Positions 36,385 to 46,112 of a stretch of DNA of 64,000 bases are shown here, piece by piece. The stretch spans positions 5,208,001 to 5,272,000 of the forward strand of contig NC_013595.1 in assembly GCF_000024865.1 (NCBI RefSeq). The letters are read 5' to 3'. The DNA is from Streptosporangium roseum DSM 43021. GTDB taxonomy: Bacteria > Actinomycetota > Actinomycetes > Streptosporangiales > Streptosporangiaceae. Below the pieces are notes generated by a model, which searched no databases, had not been told where the DNA came from, and saw nothing but the letters and a program-made list of their open reading frames with translations. The stretch's first letter is position 1. Each line of letters opens with the position of its first letter. The position numbers were made by a program, and so were the translations under genes.

Positions 36385-36482
36385 GAGATCATGCCATTGG
36401 AATCGGGCCTGTCAGGGCCTCCGGCCAAGGGCTGGGGATGGACTTGCAGGATCGATCACCAGCCGTCACCGGATCACGGAAA

Positions 36483-38377
36483 GGATGCTGTTGGTGATCT
36501 TCCTTGTGTCTGGTGTTCCCGTTGGCTTCGTGGTTCTCTAAAGGTGACCTCTCCGCACCGCTCTGTAGTCACTGTATGGAGGTGGACGGGTGTCGATGGG
36601 CGGGGATACCGGCCGGGTGATCCCGGCGGAGACGGTCCGTGCGGCCTGGGCGGCCAATCCTTCTGGAACTCCGGCGATGTGGATCCGGGACCGGCTCGCG
36701 GGAGTGTTCGGCGAGAAGGACTTCGTCGGCTGGTTTCCCGCTGATGGGCGGCGTGGATTGTCGCCGGTGGTGTTGGCGCTGGTCAGCGTGTTGCAGTTCG
36801 CGGAGAACCTGACCGATCGGCAGGCGGCGCTGGCGGTGCGATGCCGGATCGACTGGAAGTACTGCCTCGGGCTGGAGCTGACGGATCCGGGGTTCGACCA
36901 CTCTGTGCTCTCGGAGTTCCGAGATCGGATGGCCCAAGACGATCGGGCGGACCGACTGCTGGCGGTGATGGTGCAACGGCTGGTCGAGGCGGGGCTGGTC
37001 AAGCAGCGGGGCCGGGTCCGGACCGATTCCACGCATGTGCTGGCCGCGGTCCGCAAGCTCAACCGCGTCGAGTTGGTCGGGGAGACGCTGCGGGTCGCGC
37101 TGGAGGAACTCGCCGCCGCCGATGAACCCTGGCTGGCCGCCCTGATCACCCCGGAGTGGGCCAGCCGCTATGGCCGGCCGGTCCGCTATGACCGGCTGCC
37201 GCGCGGCAAGGATGATCTGGCCGCGCACGTGCTGCAGATCGGCCAGGACGGGATGACGGTCCTGGAGGCGGTGCATGCGGCCGGGGCGTCGCGTCGGCTG
37301 CGGGATCTGCCGGGGGTGCAGGTACTGCGTCAGGTATGGGTGCAGCAGTACTGGACAGACTCCTACGGTGATCTGGCCTGGCGAGCCGCCAAGTCCAGCC
37401 GGGACCGGCAGAGCCGCCACGGCCGGCCGCGTCGGTCATCCGGCGAGGAAAGCGGCCAACAGCCGGACCCGGCACGGGTGCCATGGTCCGGGATCGAGAT
37501 CGTCAGTCCGCACGATCCCGAAGCCCGGTACTGCCGCAAGGAAGGAAAAACGACCACGAAAGCTGAGTGGGTCGGCTACCGGGATCATCAGAGCGAGACC
37601 TGCGACGACAATGTTCCCAACGTGATCGTTCACGTCCTCACCCGCCCGGCGCCGGTCCAGGACATCGATGCCGTGGACGACATCCACGCGGGCCTGGCCG
37701 CCAGCGGCTTGACCCCGGCCGAGCATCTCCTCGACAGCGGATACGTCACCCCGGACGTCATCCACCACACCGCCCAGCAGTGGGGCGTCGCTCTGATCGG
37801 GCCAGTTCGAGCCGACCCGCGAGGCCGCCACGGGTTCACCAAGGAAGACTTCCACGTCAACTGGGACGATCACACCGTCACCTGCCCGCGCGGGGTGACC
37901 AGCCCGCCCTTCAAACCCACCCTCGGCGATGGCAAGCCTCGCCTGTCGGTGCTGTTCCCCCGCGCGGCCTGCCGGGCCTGCCCAGACCGCCAGGCCTGCA
38001 CCGGTGACGCCAACGGCAAGGGTCGCCACCTCACCCTGCTGCCCGAGCCGCTGCAGCAGATCCAGACCCGCAATCGCGCCGACCAGCACACCGAACCTTG
38101 GAAGGCCCGCTACGCCCTGCGCGCCGGCTGCGAGGCCACCGTCTCCGAAACCACCCGCGCCCACGGCCTACGCAATTGCCGCTACAAAGGCCTCGCCAAA
38201 ACCCACGTCCAGCACGTCCTGACCGCGGCCGGCACCAACGTCATCCGCCTCGCCGACTGCTACACCCCCGGCATCATCCCCGACCGACCGCCACGTCCGA
38301 TCAGCCCGTTCCAACAACTCTGCCGACGGCTGGCCGCCCAGACCCCAGAATGACATCGAAGATCACCAACAGCATCC
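36483..38377 (+). mobile_element. IS1182-family insertion sequence, intact
   Basis: A perfect 20-bp inverted repeat (GGATGCTGTTGGTGATCTTC at 36483-36502 and its complement at 38358-38377) bounds a 1,895 bp element containing one full transposase. A five-base direct repeat GGAAA flanks it (36478-36482 and 38378-38382). Intact ends, matching duplication and an intact gene all point to a recent insertion. Confidence 0.92.
36590..38353 (+). CDS. IS1182-family transposase
   Basis: The 587-residue transposase begins at GTG 36590. It has the N-terminal DUF772-like domain (LVSVLQFAENLTDRQAALAV, then RIDWKYCLGLELTDPGFDHS), the first Asp in VRTDSTHVLAAVRKLNR, the second Asp in HLLDSGYVTPDV, Cys pairs (CRACPDRQACTGD) and a C-terminal Glu region (GCEATVSETTRAHGLRNCRY). 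It ends 5 bp before the right inverted repeat. Nothing suggests inactivation. Confidence 0.92.
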   Translation: MSMGGDTGRVIPAETVRAAWAANPSGTPAMWIRDRLAGVFGEKDFVGWFPADGRRGLSPVVLALVSVLQFAENLTDRQAALAVRCRIDWKYCLGLELTDPGFDHSVLSEFRDRMAQDDRADRLLAVMVQRLVEAGLVKQRGRVRTDSTHVLAAVRKLNRVELVGETLRVALEELAAADEPWLAALITPEWASRYGRPVRYDRLPRGKDDLAAHVLQIGQDGMTVLEAVHAAGASRRLRDLPGVQVLRQVWVQQYWTDSYGDLAWRAAKSSRDRQSRHGRPRRSSGEESGQQPDPARVPWSGIEIVSPHDPEARYCRKEGKTTTKAEWVGYRDHQSETCDDNVPNVIVHVLTRPAPVQDIDAVDDIHAGLAASGLTPAEHLLDSGYVTPDVIHHTAQQWGVALIGPVRADPRGRHGFTKEDFHVNWDDHTVTCPRGVTSPPFKPTLGDGKPRLSVLFPRAACRACPDRQACTGDANGKGRHLTLLPEPLQQIQTRNRADQHTEPWKARYALRAGCEATVSETTRAHGLRNCRYKGLAKTHVQHVLTAAGTNVIRLADCYTPGIIPDRPPRPISPFQQLCRRLAAQTPE

Positions 38378-38461
38378 GGAAAGTGAACCAGAACCCGGTT
38401 CCATCTGCATAGCCAGACCCCTGCCATTTGCCGCAATGTCCGCCACGGCCTGCGCATCGTC

Positions 38462-39189
38462 TTGGCCCTTCAGGAAACACCTGGCGCACGGATCAAGGCC
38501 AGCGACATCTTGCTCCTGGGCCAGGTCCCTGGCGCGTTCCAGGTCGCCCGCACGATCGAGATCGTCGAGCTTTCGGGCATGCTCGACGACGATCGGATCC
38601 CGGCGACCGTCAACTGGTTCGACACGAAGATCACTGACCTGCCCGGCCCGATGCAGGAAGAACTGCGCCTCTGGTTCGGGGTGATGCGCCATGGCAGCAC
38701 GACACCAACACGGCGACGGCCTCGCAATGAAGGCACCATCAGGATGAAACTCTCCAGGGCGCTGCCCGCCCTGCACCGGTGGGCCGGCCAGCACACCCCG
38801 CTCCGGGAGATCAGCAAAGACGACGTCTTGGCGGTGCTACCCGCCAGCCGAACGCCCCGGGTCGGTGCCGTGCAGGGCCTCCGCTCGATCTTCACGGTGC
38901 TCAAGGAACACAAGCTCGTCTTCACCAACCCCACCGCGCGGATATCCGTCGGCTCCCCCACGCCCACCATCCCCCTGCCACTCGACCTCGACGTGCTGCG
39001 GAATGCGATCCACTCCAGCAACCCCGCCCGCGCCGCACTCGCGTCGCTGCAGGCCTTCCACGCCCTGCGACCACGTCAGCTGCGTCAGCTCCAGCTGACC
39101 GATCTCCTCAATGGCCGGTTGCACCTCGACGGCCGGGTGATCCCCTTGGCACCCGAGGTGCGAACGCGTCTGGCAGCCTGGCTGGAGTA
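38462..39189 (+). pseudogene. Integrase-like protein, 5' part, split by a Tn3-family transposon
   Basis: The frame (TTG 38462, possibly starting further upstream) reads LALQETPGARIKASDILLLG, GSTTPTRRRPRNEGTIR, then a recombinase-like HALRPRQLRQLQLTDLLNG and LHLDGRVIPLAPEVRTRLAA up to WLEY. The DNA then becomes transposon sequence at 39190. The continuation, EYRTQRWPRTANPHLFITTD and on, is found in frame at 46113-46370 across the GAGTA target duplication. Relatives are integrase-like proteins from actinobacterial accessory regions; the canonical Arg/His/Tyr residues are not obvious. IS1182 sits just upstream and may have removed the original start. Confidence 0.8.
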
Positions 39190-39240
39190 CGGGTGTGAGT
39201 AGTTGCAGTACAGGAAATCCCGGCGAGAACGATCATGGTC
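39190..39240. repeat. Left terminal inverted repeat of the Tn3-family transposon
   Basis: The 51-bp repeat pairs with 46062-46112 with 49 matching positions. The outer bases are CGGGTGTGAG. Confidence 0.92.
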
Positions 39241-39327
39241 GGCTGGCACACCGGATGCGGCTGCTGCTGGGGTTCACGGAAAGCCGCCGGTTGCTCGTCG
39301 CCGCTTGCTACGGTCCGGCTCGTACCG

Positions 39328-42300
39328 GTGGAGTTTCTGACTGATGAGCAGGCCGAGGCGTACGGGACGTTCACCGCGGTGCCCACGCGTCCGGAGCTGG
39401 AGCGGTTCTTCTTCCTCGACGATGACGACTGCGATCTGATCGCGCGGCGTCGTACGGATGCGCACCGTCTGGGTATGGCGGTGCAGATCTGCACGGTTCG
39501 ATACATCGGCCGGTTCCTGGGCGAGGATCCGCTCGCGGTGCCGTGGGAGGTCGTGGAGTACCTCGCCGGGCAGCTCGGCATCGAGGACTCCTCGTGCGTG
39601 AAGCGGTACCCCGAGCGCAGGTCGACGGTGTACGAGCACGCGGATGAGATCCAGGAGCGGTTCAAGTACCGGGACTTTACCGACCGGAAGTGGGGCCGGG
39701 AGTTCCGGAGCTTCCTGTACGGGCGGGCGTGGACGCACGCCGAGGGGCCGGTGGCGCTGTTCAACCACGCGGTGACGTGGCTGCGCAAGAACAGGGTGCT
39801 GCTGCCCGGGGTCTCGGTGCTGGCCCGGCAGGTGTCGGAGGCCCGTACGGCGGCCGAGCGGCGCCTGTACGACGCGGTGACCCGTGCCGCGCACCGGGCC
39901 GATCCCGCGCTCGCGCCAGCGCTGGCCGGGCTGCTCGACGTGCCGGAGGGCAAGCGGGTCTCGGAGCTGGAGCGGCTGCGTACGCCACCGACGAAGACGA
40001 CGGGGACCGCGATGGTGCGGGCCATGGAGCGAGTGGAGGAGATCTCCGCGTTCGCGCTGGGCCGGGTGAACCTCTCCAGGGTGCCGGTGAACCGGCTCTC
40101 GGCGCTGGCCCGCTACGGGCAGTTGAGCAAGGCCCAGACGATCGAGCGGGCGCCGGAACCGCGGCGCACCGCGCTGCTGACGGCGGTGGTGCGCCAGCTC
40201 GAGGCCCAGGCGGTCGACGACGCGCTCGACCTGTTCACGGTGCTGATGGCAAACCGGCTGATCAGCCCTGCCCGCAGGGCGTCGGACCGCGACCGGCTGG
40301 CGATGCTACCGCAGTTGGAGAAGGCCGCACGGATCCTGGCGAAGGCGTCGAAGATCCTCACCAAGGAGCTGGACCTGGTCGCCGAGCATGACGCGGACCT
40401 GGACGTGGCCGCGCTGTGGGCGGCCGTGGAGGAAGCGGTGCCGCGTACGGCGGTCTCCTCGGCGGTCGCGACCGTGGAAGCCCTGGTGCCGGAGGACGAC
40501 GGGTCGGCCGAGGCGGCGATGCGCGAGAAGCTGGCTCTGCGCTACAACACCGTGCGCCCCTTCCTGTCCCTGCTGGGCGAGTCGGACGCGCTCGGTGCGG
40601 CCCCTGCCGGGCGGCGCCTGCTCAAGGCGGTGCGACGGCTTCCCGCGCTCTCGCGCCGAAGGGTCAAGGACCGGCTGCTGCTGCCCCGTGAGGTCGACGC
40701 CGAGCTGGTGCCCGCGATGTGGAAGCGGGCAGTGTTCTCCAACGCCAAGTTGCCCCAGGGCTCCGTGGACCGGGATGCGTACGTGGTGTGTGTGCTGGAG
40801 CAGCTGCACCGTGCGCTGAACCGGCGCGACGTGTTCGCCTCGCCGTCGAACCGGTGGGCCGACCCGCGCGCGAGACTGCTGGACGGGGCCCGCTGGGAGG
40901 CGATGCGCCCGGACGTGCTCGCGGGCCTGTCATTGACCGAGGACGCGGGCGAGCATCTGGCGCAGCTCACACGGGCGTTGGATGCGGCCTGGCGGCAGAT
41001 GGCCGACCGCATGAAAGAGGCCGGCGACGACGCGAAGGTGGAGATTGTCGTTCCCGAGGGTGGGGGCCGCGCCACGCTGTCGGTGGACAAGCTCGGCGCG
41101 GTGGGCGAGCCGGAGTTGCTGACCTGGCTGAAGAACACCACGGAGGCGATGCTCCCCAGGATCGACCTACCCGACCTGCTCTTCGAGGTCCACTCCTGGA
41201 CCGGGTTCCTCGACGCCTTCGGCCACGTCTCCGACCGGCGCACCCGTATGGAGGGCCTGCTGGTCTCCCTGGTCGCGCTGCTGGTGGCGCAGAGCTGCAA
41301 CATCGGCCTGACCCCGGTCATCGACCCGAACAACAAGGCCCTGACCCGCTCGCGCCTGTCTCACGTCGACCAGAACTACGTACGGGCCGACACCATCGCC
41401 GCGGCGAACGCCGCGCTCATCACCGCTCAGTCCTCCATCGAGCTGGCCCAGATGTGGGGCGGCGGGCTGCTCGCCTCCGTCGACGGCCTGCGCTTCGTCG
41501 TCCCCGTCAAGAGCATCAACACTGGCCCCTCACCCAAGTATTACGGCTACAAACGGGGCGTGACCTGGCTCAACGCAGTAAACGACCAGGTCGCCGGGAT
41601 CGGCGCGATGGTCGTACGCGGCACCCCGCGCGACAGCCTCTACACCCTGGACACTCTGCTGAACCTCGACGGCGGGGTGAAGCCGGAGATGGTCGCCACC
41701 GACAACGCCTCCTACTCCGACATGGCGTTCGGCCTCTACAAGATGCTCGGCTTCCGCTTCGCCCCGCGCTTCCGTGACCTGAACGACCAGCGGTTCTGGC
41801 GCGCGGACCTGCCCGACGGCGACGAACCGTCGGGATACGGGCCGCTGGACGAAGTGGCCTGCAACAAGGTCAACCTCAAGCGGATCGTCACGCAGTGGCC
41901 GGACATGCTCCGCGTCGCCGGGTCGCTGATCACCAACCAGGTGCGCGCGTACGACCTGCTGCGGATGTTCGGCTGCGAGGGCCACCCGACCCCGCTGGGG
42001 GCCGCGTTCGCCGAGTACGGCCGGATCGACAAGACCATGCACCTGCTCGCCGTGGTCGACCCGGTCGACGACACCTACCGGCGGCTGATGAATCGGCAGC
42101 TCACCGTGCAGGAGTCCCGCCACCGCCTGGCCCGTGCAATCTGCCACGGCGGCCGGGGCCAGATCCGCCAGGCGTACCGCGAGGGCCAGGAGGACCAGCT
42201 CGCCGCGCTCGGCCTGGTCCTCAACGCCGTCGTCCTGTGGAACACCCGCTACCTGGATGCCGCCGTCGCCCAACTCCGCGCCGAGGGCCACGACATCAAG

Positions 42301-42462
42301 GACGAGGACGTCGCCCGCCTCTCCCCGCTCAAGGACCGGCACATCAACTTCCTGGGCCGCTACCTGTTCAACATCAAGGCCAGCAGCCTTGGCCGGGAAC
42401 TGCGCCCGCTGCGCGACCCGGATGCGCCCGAGCTGGACGAGGACGACGGGGCCCTGGACTGA
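39328..42462 (+). CDS. tnpA: Tn3-family transposase TnpA
   Basis: About 1,044 residues from GTG 39328; the frame is open 31 codons further upstream but into the terminal repeat. The N-terminal DUF4158 DNA-binding region shows FLTDEQAEAYGTF and ARRRTDAHRLGMAVQICTVR. The C-terminal DDE_Tnp_Tn3 domain has the catalytic Asp in LASVDGLRF, Asp in MVATDNASYSDMAFGLYKML and Glu in QESRHRLARAICHGGRGQIR. Length is normal and no disruption is seen, so it should be functional. Confidence 0.95.
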   Translation: MEFLTDEQAEAYGTFTAVPTRPELERFFFLDDDDCDLIARRRTDAHRLGMAVQICTVRYIGRFLGEDPLAVPWEVVEYLAGQLGIEDSSCVKRYPERRSTVYEHADEIQERFKYRDFTDRKWGREFRSFLYGRAWTHAEGPVALFNHAVTWLRKNRVLLPGVSVLARQVSEARTAAERRLYDAVTRAAHRADPALAPALAGLLDVPEGKRVSELERLRTPPTKTTGTAMVRAMERVEEISAFALGRVNLSRVPVNRLSALARYGQLSKAQTIERAPEPRRTALLTAVVRQLEAQAVDDALDLFTVLMANRLISPARRASDRDRLAMLPQLEKAARILAKASKILTKELDLVAEHDADLDVAALWAAVEEAVPRTAVSSAVATVEALVPEDDGSAEAAMREKLALRYNTVRPFLSLLGESDALGAAPAGRRLLKAVRRLPALSRRRVKDRLLLPREVDAELVPAMWKRAVFSNAKLPQGSVDRDAYVVCVLEQLHRALNRRDVFASPSNRWADPRARLLDGARWEAMRPDVLAGLSLTEDAGEHLAQLTRALDAAWRQMADRMKEAGDDAKVEIVVPEGGGRATLSVDKLGAVGEPELLTWLKNTTEAMLPRIDLPDLLFEVHSWTGFLDAFGHVSDRRTRMEGLLVSLVALLVAQSCNIGLTPVIDPNNKALTRSRLSHVDQNYVRADTIAAANAALITAQSSIELAQMWGGGLLASVDGLRFVVPVKSINTGPSPKYYGYKRGVTWLNAVNDQVAGIGAMVVRGTPRDSLYTLDTLLNLDGGVKPEMVATDNASYSDMAFGLYKMLGFRFAPRFRDLNDQRFWRADLPDGDEPSGYGPLDEVACNKVNLKRIVTQWPDMLRVAGSLITNQVRAYDLLRMFGCEGHPTPLGAAFAEYGRIDKTMHLLAVVDPVDDTYRRLMNRQLTVQESRHRLARAICHGGRGQIRQAYREGQEDQLAALGLVLNAVVLWNTRYLDAAVAQLRAEGHDIKDEDVARLSPLKDRHINFLGRYLFNIKASSLGRELRPLRDPDAPELDEDDGALD

Positions 42463-42831
42463 CCTGGGCTTTCCCAGGCTGCACGTGTGTCATCCGCGGT
42501 CGCTGATCCGCTGCTCCTCGCCTTGATCTTCAACCTGTGCCACACGGTCGCGAGCCGGTCGGGTCAGTCCGCTCTGCGGTGATGGCCCGGACGCCTTCGG
42601 GCGGTTACAGCCCAGATGGATGCAGGATGCGCCCCTGGTCATCGAAGCCGTGTGTTCGCTGAACCGATCTGTCGTGTGAGAAGCGGTTCCCGGTTCGCTT
42701 CGGGCGAGCGTGAGTTTCGTCGACAAGGTCAGCGAGACAGTCCAGCCGGCCCGGACCTCGTCCCGTGAGTCGTCGTTGAGCACCGTGGGCGTATCAGGTG
42801 ACGGATGCCCAGCGATGGCTGGGCCCGCCGG
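42463..42831. other. Transposon spacer, no gene recognised
   Basis: These 369 bases between tnpA and the DUF1330 gene show no convincing coding frame or strong structure. Confidence 0.6.
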
Positions 42832-43125
42832 TCAGTCGATGCCTTCGACGATGCGGAAGTCGCGCTCGAAGCCGTCGGGAAGGGCCACCAGCGCCTTCTG
42901 GTATGCCTCGCTCTCGTATGCCGCGACCGCCTGTTCAAAGCCGTCGAACTCGATCAGAACGACGCGTTCGGTGATTCCGGCCTCGTGGGCGACGACTCGA
43001 CCGAAATTGGACAGGACGCGCCCGCCCCCAGCCCGGACAGCCAGACCCGCCAGCTCGTTGTAGTCAGTCAGCCCCTCAGGGTCGGAAATGGCGGGGTAGA
43101 CACTGACCCAGTAGCCCTTGGCCAT
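42832..43125 (-). CDS. DUF1330 family protein
   Basis: The 97-residue protein from ATG 43125 (AGGAGG 5 nt upstream) begins MAKGYWVSVYPAISDPEGLT and contains the DUF1330 features GGRVLSNFGRVVAHEAG and the ferredoxin-like half EFDGFEQAVAAYESEAYQKA. The fold is a dimeric alpha-beta barrel; no reaction is firmly assigned to the family. It is divergent from the GlxA-like regulator with about 180 bp between, a typical regulator-target arrangement. Confidence 0.88.
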   Translation of the reverse strand: MAKGYWVSVYPAISDPEGLTDYNELAGLAVRAGGGRVLSNFGRVVAHEAGITERVVLIEFDGFEQAVAAYESEAYQKALVALPDGFERDFRIVEGID

Positions 43126-43306
43126 GGAAACCTCCTGTGCTCGGCCGGACACGTCCGACTTCGAATTGACACTCAGATTGCTCGATCCCGACGACGGCCC
43201 GGGGGGCGAGGTTCTCAAATGCCTCCGTCGAGGTCATGCCTCGATCCTTGCCGTTCGAACCGGCCTCGGCCATGGCAGAAAGGTCAGCCTCCGATACATT
43301 CTCGCC

Positions 43307-44383
43307 ATGCCTGTCCACCATGCCGCCCCCGGTACTCCCGGCGCCCGCGACCTAGCCGGTCGCACCGCCGAACCGGATCGCGCGATGCGCCCAGAACCTC
43401 GGCCCGCCGCCCACAAGGTGGTCGTCCTCGTAGTCGACGGGATCTACCCCTTCGAACTCGGCATACCTCAACACGTCCTGGGCTCCGCCGGTGGCCGCTA
43501 CGAGGTGGTGACCGCGGGCGTGGACGGGAAGCCCGTGCGCACCGTCTCGGACCTGACCGTCACCCCCGGGCACGGCCCTGAGGTGCTGGCCGAGGCGGAC
43601 ACCGTGATCATCCCTGGGTACGCCATCCCCCAGGCCCCGGCCGCTGCCACGGACTCGAAGGCCCTGGACGCACTTTCCAGGGTCCGGCCCGGCACCCGTC
43701 TGGTGTCGATCTGCAGCGGTGCCTTCCTGCTGGCCGGCACCGGTCTCCTCGATGGGCGTCGGGCCACCACCCACTGGGCGCTCAGCGACCATTTCCGGAA
43801 ACTGTTCCCCCGGGTCGAGCTCGACGCCGGCGTTCTTTTCGTCGACCACGGTGACGTGTTGACCTCAGCGGGGGCGGCCAGCGGCTTCGACGTCTGCCTG
43901 CACTTGCTGCGCCAGGACCACGGCACCGAGGTCGCCAACCAGGCCGCCCGCTTCTGCGTCGTGCCGCCGTACCGGGACGGCGGGCAGGCGCAGTACATCG
44001 AGCGGCCACTGCCGCCGACGGGCGCAACCGGCACCGGGCCGACCCGCGACTGGGCATTGCAGCGGCTTGAACTGCCGCTGTCGCTGGACGAGTTGGCCGC
44101 GCATGCGGCGATGAGCACCCGTACCTTCGCCCGGCGCTTCAAGGAGGAGACCGGTCTGAGCCCCGGCCGCTGGCTGACCTCGCAGCGGCTGCGGCGGGCC
44201 CGGCACCTGCTGGAGTCCAGTGATCTGCCGGTGGAACGCGTCGCCCACGAGGTCGGATTCGCCACCGCCACCTCGCTGCGGCGGCACCTCGCGGCGGAGG
44301 CCGGAGTCGCCCCGTCGGCGTACCGTCGCACCTTCCGTGCCCCGGATCCGGCCGCCGGCGATGCGGGCTCCATTCCCGCCTAA
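43307..44383 (+). CDS. GlxA-family transcriptional regulator (DJ-1/PfpI domain plus AraC HTH)
   Basis: About 358 residues from ATG 43307; an in-frame ATG at 43385 is an alternative. Residues about 35-200 form a class I glutamine-amidotransferase-like (DJ-1/PfpI) sensor domain: VVVLVVDGIYPFELGIPQHV, then RLVSICSGAFLLAGTGLLDG with the nucleophile-elbow Cys. Residues about 245-340 carry the two AraC helix-turn-helix units (SLDELAAHAAMSTRTFARRF; PVERVAHEVGFATATSLRRH). It is cargo of the Tn3 transposon and probably controls the divergent DUF1330 gene. Confidence 0.9.
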   Translation: MPVHHAAPGTPGARDLAGRTAEPDRAMRPEPRPAAHKVVVLVVDGIYPFELGIPQHVLGSAGGRYEVVTAGVDGKPVRTVSDLTVTPGHGPEVLAEADTVIIPGYAIPQAPAAATDSKALDALSRVRPGTRLVSICSGAFLLAGTGLLDGRRATTHWALSDHFRKLFPRVELDAGVLFVDHGDVLTSAGAASGFDVCLHLLRQDHGTEVANQAARFCVVPPYRDGGQAQYIERPLPPTGATGTGPTRDWALQRLELPLSLDELAAHAAMSTRTFARRFKEETGLSPGRWLTSQRLRRARHLLESSDLPVERVAHEVGFATATSLRRHLAAEAGVAPSAYRRTFRAPDPAAGDAGSIPA

Positions 44384-44412
44384 CCACGACGCACCGTACG
44401 CTTCCCGGTGGT

Positions 44413-44787
44413 TCATCCGAACCTCTGCGCCGGGCGTCGATCGGCTGCGGCGCGCGGCGATTCGCCCGCGAGCGTCGTCGGTGTCAACAACAGACTGAGG
44501 TCGAAGGCCGGCGCGCTGTGCGTGATGCCGCCGACGGATATCGCGTCGACCCCCGTCTGCGCGACGGACCTGAGCGTGGACAACGTGACGTTGCCGGATG
44601 CCTCGAGTCGGGGCCCTTCCGTCCCGCGCAGTACGACGATGTACCGCATTTCTTCGTTGGACATGTTGTCCAGCATGATCCACTCGACTTCCGCGTGCAG
44701 GGCCTCGATTGCGGACGACGTCAGGGCGGCATATCGAAGATCGCCTGCGCCGATGGCCTGCTGAGACAAGAGAAACAGGTGGGCCAC
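44413..44787 (-). pseudogene. C-terminal remnant of nicotinate-nucleotide pyrophosphorylase (NadC-like)
   Basis: The reverse frame reads EALHAEVEWIMLDNMSNEEM, LEASGNVTLSTLRSVAQTGV and DAISVGGITHSAPAFDLSLL. These are the last three conserved blocks of quinolinate phosphoribosyltransferase (phosphate-binding and barrel end). The N-terminal domain and most of the barrel are missing, and the tail after LSLL is unrelated. It is a partial gene carried in the transposon, not an NAD biosynthesis gene. Confidence 0.8.
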
Positions 44788-45067
44788 GACTCGGCCGGCA
44801 GCATGCGCGGCCTTGCCTCGACCATGCCGGAACGAACCACAGAAGGATTCCCGACAGAGTCCTCCATTGGTGGGGGCAGTCGGGGTGCTGATCCGTCATC
44901 GTCGCCGTGGCGGTCACCCCGGCTCTCACAAACGGTCATTTGCGCGAGCATGATCAAGAACGGGTCGCCGACCCCCGCCCGACCGTCGATTGGTTCTCAC
45001 AACCCGTTCTCACTCAAAAGCGGATGGGCCCTCTTCTGAGACTTGCATTGTGCGAAAATCCGGGCCC
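44788..45067. promoter_or_regulatory. Probable resolution-site (res) region upstream of the resolvase
   Basis: The 280 bp before the resolvase hold repeated TCTCAC(A/T) motifs (TCTCACAAAC near 44930, TTCTCACAAC near 44995, TTCTCACTCA near 45007) and an AT-richer stretch, consistent with a res site next to its resolvase. Subsite boundaries could not be fixed by eye. Confidence 0.35.
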
Positions 45068-46063
45068 GTGACGGACCCTCAAACCCCTTCCCCGTCCGAG
45101 CAGTCGGACGCGGACGATGTCGAGCGGCACGCCTGCCCGAAGTGCGGCACGCAGCCCGGATCGCCGTGCCGCTCGCGCTCAGGAGCGGTCACCTCCGCCT
45201 ACCACACCCGCCGCTTCACTCTGGTGCCCCGCCTGAAGAAGGCGCTGAGGGTACCGACCCCGGCCGACCGCAGGCCAGGGCAGCCGGGCACCCCACCGCC
45301 TGCGCCGATCGACTCGGACCTGCCGAGCGCGGACATCCGCATCGGCTACGCCCGCTGCTCGACCCTCGGGCAGGAACTCGACTCCCAGCTCGATGCACTC
45401 AGCAAGCACGGCATCCCGAGGGACAAGATCTTCAGCGAGAAGATCAGCACCCGCGTCCGCGTACGCCCCAAGTTCGAGGAAGCGCTGCGGACCGCGCGGG
45501 AGGTCAAGGCCCACGCCCCACACTGCCGGGTCATCTTCACCGTGTACGAGATGAAGCGGCTCGGCCGCGACGCCGCCGAACTCACCGCGCTCGCCGACCA
45601 CCTCACCGCCCACGGCCTCATCCTGGAGATGCTCGCCGGGCCCCTGCCTGGCATCTACGACCCCACCGGGCCCGGCAAGCTGCTGTTCGCGTTCTTCGCC
45701 GCGATGGCCGAGACCGAGCGGGAGAACATCCGCGAGTCCACGCTCGAAGGACTCGACACCGCGGCCCGCAAGGGCAAGCACGGCGGCCGGCCCCCGGTCA
45801 TCACCGACGACATGCTGCACCCCGTGCTGCGCCGCCGCGCGGGCGGCGAGTCCGTCGAGCAGATCCAGCCCGACCTGATCATCCCTACCGGCAAGCGCAA
45901 GGGGCAGAACCCCTCAGTGGCGAGCATCTACCGGGCGCTCGCCGAGCACGCCAAGCGCGAGGCATACCCCGAAGCCGTCGAGCAGGCCCACGCCGACTTC
46001 GCCGACCTCCGCAACGCAGACGTCCCCCGGCTCCGACCGGACGCCGCGGCGCTCAGGCCATGA
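45068..46063 (+). CDS. tnpR: Serine resolvase with N-terminal zinc-finger-like module
   Basis: About 331 residues from GTG 45068. Residues about 15-55 form a Cys/His module (ACPKCGTQPGSPCR, then YHTRRF) seen in actinobacterial plasmid and transposon proteins. Residues about 90-235 are the resolvase catalytic domain: IRIGYARCSTLGQELDSQLD (nucleophile Ser), VYEMKRLGRDAAEL and FAAMAETERENIRESTLEGL. The C-terminus has a degenerate helix-turn-helix (ITDDMLHPVLRRRAGG). It resolves Tn3 cointegrates. Its stop lies at the inner edge of the right terminal repeat. Confidence 0.9.
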   Translation: MTDPQTPSPSEQSDADDVERHACPKCGTQPGSPCRSRSGAVTSAYHTRRFTLVPRLKKALRVPTPADRRPGQPGTPPPAPIDSDLPSADIRIGYARCSTLGQELDSQLDALSKHGIPRDKIFSEKISTRVRVRPKFEEALRTAREVKAHAPHCRVIFTVYEMKRLGRDAAELTALADHLTAHGLILEMLAGPLPGIYDPTGPGKLLFAFFAAMAETERENIRESTLEGLDTAARKGKHGGRPPVITDDMLHPVLRRRAGGESVEQIQPDLIIPTGKRKGQNPSVASIYRALAEHAKREAYPEAVEQAHADFADLRNADVPRLRPDAAALRP

Positions 46064-46112
46064 CCATGATCGTTCTCACCGGGATTTCCTGTACCGCAAC
46101 TACTCACACCCG
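46062..46112. repeat. Right terminal inverted repeat of the Tn3-family transposon
   Basis: The 51-bp partner of 39190-39240. The GAGTA target duplicate follows at 46113-46117. Confidence 0.92.

Larger units (their letters stand above)
39190..46112 (+). mobile_element. Tn3-family transposon, complete, 6,923 bp
   Basis: Both ends carry a 51-bp inverted repeat (39190-39240 and 46062-46112) with two mismatches, starting CGGGTGTGAGTAGTTGC. A five-base target duplication GAGTA flanks it (39185-39189 and 46113-46117), the length expected for Tn3 elements. Genes in order are the Tn3-type transposase, a DUF1330 protein (reverse), a GlxA-like regulator, a nadC remnant (reverse) and a serine resolvase. 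The insertion interrupts an integrase-like gene whose frame is restored when the element and one GAGTA copy are removed. Confidence 0.93.

Noticed and set aside
42490..42783. A short reverse frame between tnpA and the DUF1330 gene
   Set aside because: No similarity to any family I know and no start signal; probably transposon spacer.
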